Notes: a model not told the origin generated them from the letters alone. 64,000 bases of DNA from a bacterium YEK0313 (GCA_000751295.2 CCMO02000001.1:3996615-4060614); one strand, 5' to 3'; shown: positions 16,796 through 25,243, counted from the stretch's first letter. Numbers and translations: made by a program.

Positions 16796-17074
16796 ATGAC
16801 TGATACTCTGGCCTTGGCTCGGGTGATCTTCGACGCGCGGTTCGCGGATGACGAGCCCTTGCGCGCGCCGACCTTCGACAGCCTGCCGGCGGCCGAGCAG
16901 GCGGTCTGGATCCGCTGCGCCGAAGCGGCGGCCAGGTTCGTCCGCGCCAACAAGACCGAAAAGTCGAAGGATCCGGCCGCCGCGCGCATCCAGCATCTCG
17001 AAGAGGTCGTGCGCAGATTCCGCGAGCTCTGCCGCGAGGCCGAGGCGGCCGCCGGTCACGACGTCCATCCCTGA
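16796..17074 (+). CDS. Hypothetical protein, 92 aa
   Basis: I do not recognise a family. The 92-residue product (MTDTLALARVIFDARFADDEPLRAP...) is alanine-rich, soluble and mostly helical, with a central AAEQAVWIRCAEAAARFVRANK segment. A CTGGGGATGCC stretch precedes the ATG. It lies between the VUT transporter and another small helical protein, all on the plus strand, with gaps of 91 and 70 bp, so a small operon is possible. Confidence 0.55.
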   Translation: MTDTLALARVIFDARFADDEPLRAPTFDSLPAAEQAVWIRCAEAAARFVRANKTEKSKDPAAARIQHLEEVVRRFRELCREAEAAAGHDVHP

Positions 17075-17144
17075 CCGCGGGGCGCGGAACCCGGACGACG
17101 CGGCTCGCGTTGACCAGCGTCGGGGTTCGCGAAAGGAGCCGGTC

Positions 17145-17348
17145 ATGACCGACAAGTCCGAACGGCTGTTCGATATCGACAATCGTATCGCCGCGGTGAT
17201 GCAGCAGCTCGGCGAACTGATCGAGCGCTCCCAGGCGATCACCGATGCCGCCGCCGAAGCCGATCTGATGCGCGAGATCGAGGATCGCGAGACGCAGCTC
17301 ACGGCGCTGCGCGAAATGCGCGAGGCGCTCGCGGAAACCGCGGACTGA
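17145..17348 (+). CDS. Hypothetical coiled-coil protein, 67 aa
   Basis: A 67-aa acidic, entirely helical protein (MTDKSERLFDIDNRIAAVMQQLGELIERSQ...) with heptad-like spacing of Leu, Ile and Met that predicts a coiled coil. A good GAAAGGAG ribosome binding site lies at 17131-17138, 6 bp before the ATG, which supports translation. There is no family I can name. It follows the 92-aa gene on the same strand. Confidence 0.6.
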   Translation: MTDKSERLFDIDNRIAAVMQQLGELIERSQAITDAAAEADLMREIEDRETQLTALREMREALAETAD

Positions 17349-17461
17349 CCAGGGCAACGCCCGCCTCGGCGGCGGCCGCTCGAACGGCAACCGCCGTCGT
17401 GGGGCGAGTGAATGGCCACGCCCTGGGCAATGGCCATCCTCGGCATCACATGCCCTCGGCC

Positions 17462-18553
17462 TCAGGTCATAGCCTCCAGGTCGATGCCATTGCCGACCCT
17501 GGCCGGGGGCCGCATTACGCCCGGAAGCCCACCTTCCAGGCCGCGATAGACATCGAGATAGTCGCGCGCCATCCGCTCGGCCGTGAAGCGCTCCTGGAAG
17601 GCGGCGCGCACCTCGGCGCGGTCGATGAGGTCGATATGGCGGGCGGCGGCGGCGGCTTCGTCGACATTGCTGACGATGAAGCCGGAGACACCTTCGTCGA
17701 TCACCTCCGGCACCGACCCGTTGCGGAAGGCGATGACCGGAGTGCCGCAGGCCATCGCTTCGATCATGACGAGGCCGAAAGGCTCCGGCCAGTCGATCGG
17801 GAACAGCAGCGCGCTCGCCTCGCCGAGGAATGTCGCCTTGTCGTGCTCGTTGATCTCGCCGACGAATTCGACATTGGGATGCGAGGCCAGCATCGGCCGG
17901 ACCGTCCCGTTCCAATAGGCCTCGTCGGCTTTGTCGACTTTGGCTGCGATCTTCAGTTTCATGCCGGCGCGCGCAGCGATCTCGATCGCGCGGTCCGGGC
18001 GTTTCTCGGGTGAAATCCGGCCGAGGAAGGCGAGATAGCCCTCCTTCGGGTTGGCGCTGAACGGCAGCAGATCCTCGGGCAGGCCATGATGGACCGTCGC
18101 CGCCCAGTTGGCGAAGGCGAGCGGGCGGCGCTGGCTGTCGGATATCGAGACCAGAGGATATCGCGGAAAGGCCGCGTAGAAGGGTGGCAGATCCGGCAGG
18201 TCGAGCCGTCCATGCAGCGTCGTGACCATCCGGCCGAGCGAGGCGGCGAGCGGATAATGCATCAGGTCGATATGGAAGTGCAGCACGTCGAACTCGTCGG
18301 CGCAGCGCCGGACCTGTTCCAGCATCAGCATGTGATAGGGAAGCGGGTCCCGGACCGATGGATTCAGCCGCAAGGCCATGTCGCAGCACGGAACGAGCTT
18401 GGCTTTCGTTCGCGAGTCGCCACTCGCAAACAGCGTGACGTCGTGCCCCAGCCGAACGAGCTCCTCGGTCAGATAGGATACGATCCGCTCGGTGCCGCCG
18501 TAGAGCCTTGGCGGGCAGCGCTCGGCGAGCGGCGCGATCTGGGCAATCTTCAT
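17462..18553 (-). CDS. Glycosyltransferase family 4 (group 1) protein
   Basis: A 363-aa GT-B fold enzyme. The N-terminal domain opens MKIAQIAPLAERCPPRLYGGTERIVSYLTEELVRLGHDVTLFASG, the acceptor-side signature with the YGGTE loop. The donor domain has GRISPEKRPDRAIEIA, then PEPFGLVMIEAMACGTPVIAFRNGSVPEVI, the EX7E nucleotide-sugar motif. It transfers a sugar from an NDP donor to an unknown acceptor in the cytoplasm. An AGGAGG site lies just upstream of the ATG at 18553 (complement of CCTCCT). No other glycan gene is adjacent, so its pathway is open. Confidence 0.9.
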   Translation of the reverse strand: MKIAQIAPLAERCPPRLYGGTERIVSYLTEELVRLGHDVTLFASGDSRTKAKLVPCCDMALRLNPSVRDPLPYHMLMLEQVRRCADEFDVLHFHIDLMHYPLAASLGRMVTTLHGRLDLPDLPPFYAAFPRYPLVSISDSQRRPLAFANWAATVHHGLPEDLLPFSANPKEGYLAFLGRISPEKRPDRAIEIAARAGMKLKIAAKVDKADEAYWNGTVRPMLASHPNVEFVGEINEHDKATFLGEASALLFPIDWPEPFGLVMIEAMACGTPVIAFRNGSVPEVIDEGVSGFIVSNVDEAAAAARHIDLIDRAEVRAAFQERFTAERMARDYLDVYRGLEGGLPGVMRPPARVGNGIDLEAMT

Positions 18554-19169
18554 CGGCAAAACCTCCTCGTTTGAGCAAAGCGTTGACAATGAACGCGGTC
18601 CGGAAAGGCCTGGTGGCCGCCGGCATGGGCGCGGCCGCCTTGCCATGTCTCCGTCGCTTGGCTTCCGGCCGACGATCGAGGCCCGACTGCGGCGATCCCT
18701 TGGGGGCGGCGCCGGTGACGATCGCCATGGGCAAGACGACAGCCGTCGCGACGAGCAAGAACCTCCTCCGTTCGCGATGTCATGAAGATGCGCGGGGACA
18801 GGAAGCCCGCTCATCATCACGGAGCTAGGAACGGCTGCCCTGCCCTTCAAGGGTGACGCGCAAGGAGATCGACGGCCGTGCCGCGCCCACGGCGCAGCGC
18901 GGAAAAGGCGCTGGCCTGGCCGCTGTTCTGGCGCGATCGGCAGGGTGCCGCAGGCGGCATCGGCGGGCGCCGGAATCCGTCATTAGCTAGCTATTTCAAC
19001 ATGCTAGCACTCATTCAAAAAAAGTTCCGCCGGCCTCTTGAAGGCCAAAATGAGGCAAACCAAATCATCCGCCGGGCACGGCGCCCCGGCGCCGCGGAAA
19101 ACCGCCGCGAGCCGCCTCGGGACGCCGGCCCGCCTTGACCTGTGACAGACCTGAACACTGGAGGAACTC
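18554..19169. other. 616-bp intergenic region upstream of groES
   Basis: No convincing gene is visible. Open frames on both strands here are arginine-rich shadows without consistent start and stop signals. The segment around 18981-19025 is markedly AT-richer and most likely holds the groESL promoter. Confidence 0.5.
18983..19012. promoter_or_regulatory. Inverted repeat with half-CIRCE similarity upstream of groESL
   Basis: TTAGCTAGC at 18983-18991 and CTAGCACTC at 19004-19012 share a GCTAGC core on both sides of an 11-12 bp spacer. CTAGCACTC differs from the left half of the CIRCE element (TTAGCACTC, bound by HrcA) at one base, but the matching GAGTGCTAA half is absent. It is either a degenerate HrcA site or an unrelated palindrome in the groESL promoter. 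Confidence 0.3.
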
Positions 19170-19484
19170 ATGAAGTTTCGGCCACTGCACGATCGCGTCG
19201 TCGTGAGGCGCATCGACGCGGAGGGGAGGACCAAGGGCGGGATCATCATTCCCGACACCGCCCAGGAGAAGCCGCAGGAAGGAGAGGTCGTCGCGGCCGG
19301 GCCGGGCCGCCACGACGAACAGGGCAAGCTCATTCCGCTCGACGTCAAGGTCGGCGACCGCGTCCTCTTCGGCAAATGGAGCGGGACCGAGGTCAAGATC
19401 GACGGCGAGGAGCTGCTGATCGTCAAGGAGAGCGACATTATGGGCGTGGTCGAGGCGGCCGCGACCTTCAAGAAGGCCGCCTGA
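19170..19484 (+). CDS. groES: Co-chaperonin GroES
   Basis: A 104-aa GroES. It begins MKFRPLHDRVVVRRIDAEGRTKGGIIIPDTAQEKPQEGEVVAAGPG, with the mobile loop (EGRTKGGIIIPD) that docks on GroEL, and ends LIVKESDIMGVVEAA. It caps the GroEL chamber in ATP-dependent folding. An ACTGGAGGAACTC site precedes the ATG, and groEL follows 55 bp downstream. Length is slightly above the usual 95-98 aa because of a longer C-terminus. Confidence 0.97.
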   Translation: MKFRPLHDRVVVRRIDAEGRTKGGIIIPDTAQEKPQEGEVVAAGPGRHDEQGKLIPLDVKVGDRVLFGKWSGTEVKIDGEELLIVKESDIMGVVEAAATFKKAA

Positions 19485-19539
19485 AGGGGCCTTTCCATCT
19501 GACCGACCTGAAACCTCAAGTCTGAAGGAGTGAGGAATC

Positions 19540-21168
19540 ATGGCTGCGAAGGACGTCAAGTTTTCGCAGGACGCGCGCGAGCGGATGCTGCGTGGTGTCG
19601 ACACGCTGGCAAACGCCGTGAAGGTGACGCTGGGTCCCAAGGGCCGCAACGTCGTGATCGAGAAGTCGTTCGGTGCTCCCCGCATCACCAAGGACGGCGT
19701 CACCGTCGCAAAGGAGATCGAGCTTTCCGACAAGTTCGAAAATATGGGCGCGCAGATGGTGCGCGAAGTTGCCGCCAAGCAAGCCGATGCGGCGGGCGAC
19801 GGCACCACGACGGCAACGGTCCTGGCTCAGGCGATCGTCCGCGAAGGCGCCAAGGCTGTCGCCGCGGGCATGAACCCGATGGACCTGAAGCGCGGGATCG
19901 ATCTTGCGGTGCAGGCGGTGACGAAATCCCTCGGCGAACATTCCAAGACGATCACCGGCTCCGAAGAGGTCGCCCAGGTCGGCACCATCTCCGCCAACGG
20001 CGATCGCACGATCGGCGAGATGATCGCCGAGGCGATGAAAAAGGTCGGCAAGGAGGGCGTCATCACGGTCGAGGAGGCCAAGACGGCCGAGACGGAGCTC
20101 GACATCGTCGAGGGCATGCAGTTCGACCGCGGCTATCTCTCACCCTATTTCGTCACCAACGGCGAAAAGATGACCGTCGAGCTCGAGGATCCCTACATCC
20201 TGATCCACGACAAGAAACTCACGGGCCTCCAGACGCTGCTGCCTCTGCTGGAGGCGGTGGTCAAATCCGGCAAGCCGCTGCTGATCGTGGCCGAAGACGT
20301 CGAAGGCGAAGCTCTCGCCACGCTGGTCGTCAACAAGCTCCGCGGCGGGCTCAAGATCGCCGCCGTGAAGGCTCCGGGCTTCGGCGATCGGCGCAAGGCG
20401 ATGCTCGAAGATATCGCGATCCTGACCGGAGGCACCGCGATCAGCGAGGACCTCGGCATCAAGCTCGAAAACGTCACGCTCGACATGCTCGGCCGCGCCA
20501 AGCGCGTGCGCATCGAGAAGGAGAACACCACCATCGTCGACGGGATGGGCTCCAGAGCCGACATCGACGCGCGGATCGCACAGATCAAGGCGCAGATCGA
20601 GGAGACGACCTCCGACTACGATCGCGAGAAGCTCCAGGAGCGGCTGGCGAAGCTCGCCGGCGGGGTCGCTGTCATCCGTGTCGGCGGCGCGACCGAGGTC
20701 GAGGTCAAGGAAAAGAAGGACCGCGTCGACGACGCCCTGAACGCCACGCGCGCCGCGGTGGAGGAAGGCATCCTGCCGGGCGGCGGCGTTGCGCTGCTGC
20801 GCGCGATCAAGGCGCTGGAGGGCCTTGCGCCGGCCAGCGACGATCAGCGCACCGGCATCGACATCGTCCGCCGGGCCATCAGCGCCCCCGCCAAGCAGAT
20901 CGTCGAGAATGCCGGAGAGGATGGCGGCGTTGTCATCGGCAAGCTGCTGGAGGCGACCGACTATGCCTGGGGCTATGACGCGCAGACGGGCGAATATCGC
21001 GATCTGGTCAAGGCCGGCATCATCGACCCGACCAAGGTCGTGCGCACGGCGATCCAGGATGCCGCCTCCGTCGCTGGCCTGCTGATCACGACCGAGGCCA
21101 TGATTGCCGACCTTCCGAAGAAGGACACGGTTCCGGCGGCCGCCGCAGCCGGCGGCATGGACTATTGA
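19540..21168 (+). CDS. groEL: 60-kDa chaperonin GroEL
   Basis: A 542-aa class I chaperonin. It has MAAKDVKFSQDARERMLRGVDTLANAVKVTLGPKGRNVV at the N-terminus, the ATP-binding GDGTTTATVLAQAI motif, the apical-domain segments and EEGILPGGGVALLRA near the C-terminus. The tail ends PAAAAAGGMDY, with only one GGM copy instead of the repeated GGM tail of E. coli GroEL. Alphaproteobacteria often carry several groEL copies, so this may be one paralogue. GAAGGAGTGAGG precedes the ATG. An IS481-family element begins about 85 bp after the stop. Confidence 0.97.
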   Translation: MAAKDVKFSQDARERMLRGVDTLANAVKVTLGPKGRNVVIEKSFGAPRITKDGVTVAKEIELSDKFENMGAQMVREVAAKQADAAGDGTTTATVLAQAIVREGAKAVAAGMNPMDLKRGIDLAVQAVTKSLGEHSKTITGSEEVAQVGTISANGDRTIGEMIAEAMKKVGKEGVITVEEAKTAETELDIVEGMQFDRGYLSPYFVTNGEKMTVELEDPYILIHDKKLTGLQTLLPLLEAVVKSGKPLLIVAEDVEGEALATLVVNKLRGGLKIAAVKAPGFGDRRKAMLEDIAILTGGTAISEDLGIKLENVTLDMLGRAKRVRIEKENTTIVDGMGSRADIDARIAQIKAQIEETTSDYDREKLQERLAKLAGGVAVIRVGGATEVEVKEKKDRVDDALNATRAAVEEGILPGGGVALLRAIKALEGLAPASDDQRTGIDIVRRAISAPAKQIVENAGEDGGVVIGKLLEATDYAWGYDAQTGEYRDLVKAGIIDPTKVVRTAIQDAASVAGLLITTEAMIADLPKKDTVPAAAAAGGMDY

Positions 21169-21253
21169 TGCGTTGCGGGCGTCGCGTTTCGCGGCGCCCC
21201 TTCCCCGCCAGGCCGGCCGCAGCGTCAATTCGTTGATATTTCCTGAGCGGCCT

Positions 21254-21294
21254 GAGACACAGGTGACAGATCGTACCGGACACATGGGTTACAG
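21254..21294. repeat. Left terminal inverted repeat of the IS481-family element
   Basis: The left end contains the modules GACACAGGTGACAG and GACACATGGGTTACAG separated by ATCGTACCG. The same two modules joined by a GTACC spacer occur in inverted orientation at 22494-22537. Doubled binding modules of this kind may be transposase-recognition sites. Confidence 0.6.
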
Positions 21295-21326
21295 TTTCCG
21301 CTTTTGTTCTGGAAGCGGAGGGTGGG

Positions 21327-22511
21327 ATGCCATGGAAGGAGTGTTCGGTCATGGACGAGCGTCTTCGCTTCGTTGCCCGCCTGCTGGATGGAGAGGCGAT
21401 GACGGAGGCCTGTCGGGCCTTCGGCATCTCACGCAAGACCGGCTACAAGATCTTCAGCCGCTACAAGGAGCACGGACAGGAGGCCCTGAGCGATCGCTCG
21501 CGCCGGCCGGTGCGTTATGCCAACCAGTTGCCCGGCCAGATCGAGAGCCTGATCGTGACGCTCAAGCGGGACAAGCCGCACTGGGGCGCGCGCAAGCTGC
21601 GCGAACTGATCGTGCGGCGGTTGGCCGGCGACGTACGGGTGCCGGCTCGTAGCACCATCCATGCGGTCCTGCATCGCCACGGCCTGGTGAAGCCGCCGGG
21701 GCGCCCGCGCCATCGGGCCCATGGCACGGCGCTGTCGCAAGGGGCGGTCGCCAATGCGCTGTGGTGCGCCGACTTCAAGGGGGAGTTCAAGCTCGGCAAC
21801 GGACAGTACTGCTACCCGCTCACCGTGACCGACCACGCCTCGCGCTTCCTGCTCATGTGCGAAGCATTGGACTCGGTGCGGGAAGAGCTGGCGATCACGG
21901 CCTTCGAGCAGTTGTTCCGCGAGCGGGGCCTGCCGGAGGCCATTCGCTCCGACAATGGCGTGCCCTTTGCCAGCCCGAACGGCCTGTTCAATCTGTCCAG
22001 GCTCTCGGTCTGGTGGCTCAGGCTCGGCATTGCCATCGAACGCATCCAGCCCGGCCAGCCGCAGCAGAATGGGCGGCACGAGCGCATGCATCTCACGCTG
22101 AAGAAGGAAGCGACCCGTCCGGCCGGCCAGAACAGCCTGCAGCAGCAGGGCCGGTTCGATGCCTTCCAGAAGGAGTTCAACACCGAGCGTCCTCACGAGG
22201 GGCTCGACATGAAGTGTCCGGCCGAGGTCTATACGCCATCATGCAGGCCCTACACGGGCCTGCCGGAGCTCAGCTATCCCCTGCATGACCGCGACGTGAT
22301 GATCACCGCCTGCGGCCGCCTGTGCCTGCACCGAAAGAAGATCAACGTCTCGACCGTGCTCGCCGGTCAGCGCGTCGGCATCAAGGAAGTCGACGAGGGC
22401 ATTTGGCTCGTCAGCTTCATGAGCTACGATCTCGGCTACTTCGATTTGGAACAGAAAACCCTGCAGCCACTCGACAACCCGTTCGGGCCAAGAGTGTCAC
22501 CCATGTCTTAG
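21327..22511 (+). CDS. IS481-family transposase (DDE integrase core)
   Basis: A 394-aa DDE transposase. The N-terminal half has a helix-turn-helix, GEAMTEACRAFGISRKTGYKIFSRYKEHG, followed by an HTH/linker ending RHRAHGTALSQ. The catalytic core shows the first Asp in NALWCADFKGEF, the second in IRSDNGVPFAS and the Glu in HERMHLTLKKE, as in the rve-type IS481 group. GGAGGG at 21317-21322 precedes the ATG at 21327; another ATG at 21351 (MDERLRF) is possible. The TAG stop lies inside the right terminal repeat. Nothing suggests inactivation. Confidence 0.92.
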   Translation: MPWKECSVMDERLRFVARLLDGEAMTEACRAFGISRKTGYKIFSRYKEHGQEALSDRSRRPVRYANQLPGQIESLIVTLKRDKPHWGARKLRELIVRRLAGDVRVPARSTIHAVLHRHGLVKPPGRPRHRAHGTALSQGAVANALWCADFKGEFKLGNGQYCYPLTVTDHASRFLLMCEALDSVREELAITAFEQLFRERGLPEAIRSDNGVPFASPNGLFNLSRLSVWWLRLGIAIERIQPGQPQQNGRHERMHLTLKKEATRPAGQNSLQQQGRFDAFQKEFNTERPHEGLDMKCPAEVYTPSCRPYTGLPELSYPLHDRDVMITACGRLCLHRKKINVSTVLAGQRVGIKEVDEGIWLVSFMSYDLGYFDLEQKTLQPLDNPFGPRVSPMS

Positions 22512-22537
22512 GTACAATCTGTTACCCATGTGTCCGG
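22494..22537. repeat. Right terminal inverted repeat of the IS481-family element
   Basis: Read on the minus strand this end begins CCGGACACATGGGTAACAG, then ATTGTACC and a second GACATGGGTGACAC module. It mirrors the left end at 21254-21294 with small indels. The transposase stop codon overlaps it. Confidence 0.6.
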
Positions 22538-22555
22538 GTCGGACAATCCAAGGAA

Positions 22556-22632
22556 TGGCGATCCCGGCAGGACTCGAACCTGCGACCAACAGCTTAGAAG
22601 GCTGTCGCTCTATCCAACTGAGCTACGGGACC
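22556..22632 (-). tRNA. tRNA-Arg (anticodon TCT)
   Basis: On the minus strand the 77-nt sequence starts GGTCCCGTAGCTCAGTTGGA and ends GGGATCGCCA with CCA encoded. The acceptor stem GGTCCCG pairs with CGGGATC (one G-T), the D-arm contains AGCTCAGTTGGATAGAGC, the anticodon loop CTTCTAA gives TCT, and the T-arm is GCAGGTTCGAGTCCTGC. The anticodon TCT reads AGA/AGG arginine codons, which are rare in this GC-rich genome. Confidence 0.96.
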
Positions 22633-22697
22633 GGATCATGCGATCGGCCGGCTGCGGGCCGCGCCCAAGGGCGCGGGCCCATGGAAGCTCAGACCCG

Positions 22698-23003
22698 TCA
22701 GTGGGTCCAGGTTCCGATGCGGTTGAACTTGAAATTGTCCGAATAGGCCGCCGTGCGCCGCTTCGGCGTATCAGTCTCGAACACCTCGTAGGCCAGGCCG
22801 TTCTTCTCGGCATAGGCGATGGCGTCTTCCTTGGTCTCGAAGGTCAGACGCACCTGCTGGCGCATGTCGGTCGAGCTCGTATAACCCATCAGCGGCTCGA
22901 CCACGCGCGGCGCCTCCGGCTCGAAATCGAGCCGCCAGTCGTGGGTCTTGGCCTGACCGGACTGCATCGCGGTCTTGGCGGGTCGATAGATGCGGGCCAC
23001 CAC
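22698..23003 (-). CDS. NADH dehydrogenase (complex I) accessory subunit, NDUFS4-like
   Basis: A 101-aa protein of the ETC complex I conserved-region family, homologous to mitochondrial NDUFS4 (18-kDa). Diagnostic segments are RIYRPAKTAMQSGQAKTHDWRLDFEPE, LMGYTSSTDMRQQVRLTFETKEDAIAYAEKNGL and the C-terminal YSDNFKFNRIGTWTH. In alphaproteobacteria this supernumerary subunit binds the peripheral arm of complex I on the cytoplasmic side. It lies away from the nuo operon, between two tRNA genes, as is common in this group. A GAGGAGG site precedes the start. Confidence 0.93.
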   Translation of the reverse strand: MVARIYRPAKTAMQSGQAKTHDWRLDFEPEAPRVVEPLMGYTSSTDMRQQVRLTFETKEDAIAYAEKNGLAYEVFETDTPKRRTAAYSDNFKFNRIGTWTH

Positions 23004-23031
23004 GTGAACGCCTCCTCAAGTGGGCCGGGAA

Positions 23032-23108
23032 TGGTCGGGGCGACTGGATTCGAACCAGCGACCTAGAGTACCCAAAACTCTCGCGCTACCAGGCTGCGCT
23101 ACGCCCCG
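23032..23108 (-). tRNA. tRNA-Pro (anticodon TGG)
   Basis: The minus-strand 77-nt sequence begins CGGGGCGTAGCGCAGCCTGG and ends GTCGCCCCGACCA. The acceptor stem CGGGGCG pairs with CGCCCCG, the anticodon loop TTTGGGT gives TGG, and the T-arm is CGCTGGTTCGAATCCAGTC. CCA is encoded. The extra length comes from the D-loop, as usual for proline tRNAs. Confidence 0.96.
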
Positions 23109-23174
23109 ACGCGCCCCTCGCAATAGCCGAGGCACCCGGCCGCGGCAAGCGGCCTTGCCCGGCTTTGTTAAAGC

Positions 23175-23639
23175 TCAGCTTCTGAAGAAAGGGTGGATGA
23201 CGCGGTCGCCTGGGGCGATGCCGAGCCGCTGGCAGGTGCCGCCGGCAACCTCCAGCACCGCCTTGACCGGCCCGCGCGACGAAATGGTCGCCTCCGAAAA
23301 CGGCGTCGTGTTCTCGGCAATATGGCGGATCGTGCCGTTCGCCCGGATGAACACCATGTCGAGCGGGATATAGGTATTCTTCATCCACATCGACACGTCG
23401 GTCTCGCCGGCAGCGAAATCGAACAGCATGCCGCCATCGGCTGGCAGCGACCGGCGGAACATCAGGCCGCGGGCCCGCGTCTCCGGCGTATTGGCGATCT
23501 CCACCTCGAAGGCGTGCCTACGGCCCGAGCGCATGACGATCTCGAGCCGATTCACGGCGGCGCTCATCGCGCGCGCGGTGATGGGCGCGGCGATGAGGCC
23601 CGCGCCCGCCGCCAGCAGCATTCGGCGATCAATCGTCAT
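23175..23639 (-). CDS. DUF192 family exported protein
   Basis: A 154-aa protein with an N-terminal signal-like sequence, MTIDRRMLLAAGAGLIAAPITARA, followed by a single DUF192 domain: FEVEIANTPETRARGLMFRRSLPADGGMLFDF, VSMWMKNTYIPLDMVFI and AVLEVAGGTCQRLGIAPGDRV. The family is widespread and has no established biochemical role. Export to the periplasm is likely. The ATG at 23639 was chosen because it directly starts the signal peptide. It follows the cold-shock gene by 21 bp on the same strand. Confidence 0.88.
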   Translation of the reverse strand: MTIDRRMLLAAGAGLIAAPITARAMSAAVNRLEIVMRSGRRHAFEVEIANTPETRARGLMFRRSLPADGGMLFDFAAGETDVSMWMKNTYIPLDMVFIRANGTIRHIAENTTPFSEATISSRGPVKAVLEVAGGTCQRLGIAPGDRVIHPFFRS

Positions 23640-23660
23640 GAGGCAACCTCGCATAGGCTC

Positions 23661-24278
23661 TCAGTGCGAGGCCGGGAAAGGCGCCCCGTCCGGACGGACT
23701 TCCGCGGCCATCAGACCCTTGGAGCCGTCACCATAACGCACCAGAACCCACTGGCCCGGTCGCAATTCCGTGAGCCCGTAGCGGCGCAGCGTTTCCATGT
23801 GCACGAAGATGTCGGGCGTGCCGGGGCCGCGCGACAGGAAGCCGAAGCCGCGCAGGCGGTTGAACCACTTCACCTCGGCCCGCTCCAGGCCACTCGTCGG
23901 CGTCACCGAGACATGGGTGCGTGCCGGCGGCAGCTGCGAGGGATTCACCGCCGTCGAATCGTCCATCGACAGGACGCGGAAGGTCTGCATGCCGCGCTGG
24001 CGCATGGTCGCCTCGACCACGATCCGCGCACCTTCATAGGCCGTCTGAAAACCGTCGCGGCGCAGGCTGGTGACGTGCAGCAGCACGTCGGCACCGCCGC
24101 CGTCCGGCACGATGAAACCGTAACCCTTGGCCACATCGAACCATTTGATCGTGCCGGAGATTTCGACGAGATCCGCCGGCACCTCGTCGACGGCCGGCTG
24201 GCCAGCCCCCCGCACGTGAAGGTTGTTCTTGCCACCCTGGCCGTCCGGATCGGAACCGTCCGAGGTCATCACGCTCAC
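23661..24278 (-). CDS. Two-domain cold-shock protein
   Basis: A 205-aa protein with two cold-shock domains. The first has GTIKWFDVAKGYGFIVPDGGGADVLLHVTSL (RNP1 KGYGFI, RNP2 VLLHV) and the second AEVKWFNRLRGFGFLSRGPGTPDIFVHMETL (RNP1 RGFGFL, RNP2 IFVHM). The N-terminal 36 residues are polar and unstructured. Tandem CSD proteins of about 200 aa are typical of Hyphomicrobiales and bind single-stranded nucleic acid. It is upstream of the DUF192 gene, and the two genes may be co-transcribed. Confidence 0.93.
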   Translation of the reverse strand: MSVMTSDGSDPDGQGGKNNLHVRGAGQPAVDEVPADLVEISGTIKWFDVAKGYGFIVPDGGGADVLLHVTSLRRDGFQTAYEGARIVVEATMRQRGMQTFRVLSMDDSTAVNPSQLPPARTHVSVTPTSGLERAEVKWFNRLRGFGFLSRGPGTPDIFVHMETLRRYGLTELRPGQWVLVRYGDGSKGLMAAEVRPDGAPFPASH

Positions 24279-24425
24279 CGCCGCTCTGTCGGGACCCTGC
24301 CCCGAGGTCCCACTTCGTCTGATTCTCTAAGAAAAGGATAACATCGCGCTTGGTTCAGCAAAGCCATAAAATCAGCGGGCGGCGGGATTGCGAACATATT
24401 TGGCGGGTGCTTGCAGCGCCATGGC

Positions 24426-25208
24426 TCAGCCGGGACCTGCAATACCGAGCCGCTCGACCACAGATTGCAGCACCGTGCCGATATCCGCTGCGATCACCCG
24501 GTCCGCCAGCCCGTCGAGCGGCGTATCCTCACGGTTGAGGATGACCAGCCGCGCACCCGCGCGCTTGGCCGCGACCGGCAGCCCTGCAGCAGGGTGGACG
24601 ACGAGCGAGGAACCGATCGCGATGAACAGATCCGCCTCCACCGACCAGTCGAGCGCGCGCCGCATCTCGGCTTCCGGCATGGCCTGCCCGAACGAGATGG
24701 TGGCGGATTTCACCGGGCCGCCGCAGGCGCTGCAGTCGGGCGCCTCGCCGCCAGCCGCCTCGAACGCCTCGCGAACCCAGCCAAGCTCGTAGCGGCGCGC
24801 GCAATGAAGGCAGGTCGCATAGGTGCCGTTGCCGTGCAGCTCAATCAGCCGCTCGCCGGGCACGCCGGAGTCCTGATGCAGATTGTCGATGTTCTGCGTG
24901 ACGATGCCGCGCAGCCGGCCGGTCGCGACCATTGCTGCCAGCGCGCGGTGGCCGCGTCCCGGCACGGCCGCCTTGAAGCTCTCGTCCATCGCGAATTTGC
25001 GCCGCCAGGCTTCGCTGCGGGCCGCCCGGCTCGTCATGAAGGCGTCGAAGGGGATGGGCTTGTTGCGCGCCCACAATCCACCGGGCGAACGAAAATCCGG
25101 AATTCCGCATTCCGTCGACAGCCCCGCACCGGTAAAAGCGAGCGCACGGCTGGATTGTTCGACGAGGCTTGCCAGATCGTTCGCCGCCGTCTTCAACTCC
25201 GCGTCCAT
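24426..25208 (-). CDS. NAD-dependent protein deacylase (sirtuin)
   Basis: A 260-aa Sir2-family enzyme that removes acyl groups from protein lysines using NAD. Visible motifs are AFTGAGLSTECGIPDFRSPGGLW (NAD binding), TQNIDNLHQDSG, the catalytic His in IELHGN, two zinc pairs CLHC and CSAC, and IGSSLVVHPAAGLP near the C-terminus. The ATG at 25208 is used rather than an upstream in-frame ATG that would add a short unconserved leader. It is divergent from gloA with only 35 bp between, so their promoters overlap the coding ends. Confidence 0.92.
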   Translation of the reverse strand: MDAELKTAANDLASLVEQSSRALAFTGAGLSTECGIPDFRSPGGLWARNKPIPFDAFMTSRAARSEAWRRKFAMDESFKAAVPGRGHRALAAMVATGRLRGIVTQNIDNLHQDSGVPGERLIELHGNGTYATCLHCARRYELGWVREAFEAAGGEAPDCSACGGPVKSATISFGQAMPEAEMRRALDWSVEADLFIAIGSSLVVHPAAGLPVAAKRAGARLVILNREDTPLDGLADRVIAADIGTVLQSVVERLGIAGPG

Positions 25209-25243
25209 TCCACACTCCAAGCGCCAGATCAAAGGACGGTCAC

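Larger units (their letters stand above)
21254..22537 (+). mobile_element. IS481-family insertion sequence
   Basis: About 1.28 kb with one transposase gene and matching inverted terminal sequences. The best-matched inner ends are CCGGACACATGGGTTACAG (21276-21294) and the complement of 22519-22537, identical in 18 of 19 bases. Further similarity extends the ends to about 41-44 bp. It sits between groEL and tRNA-Arg, its right end 18 bp from the tRNA 3' end. I cannot find a convincing target-site duplication, so the exact outer borders are uncertain. The transposase frame is intact, so the element may be active. Confidence 0.8.

Noticed and set aside
18554..18830. A small secreted protein on the minus strand beginning with a hydrophobic run near 18758
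   Set aside because: The frame has no proper stop for over 2 kb, runs through the glycosyltransferase in a wrong frame and becomes arginine-rich.
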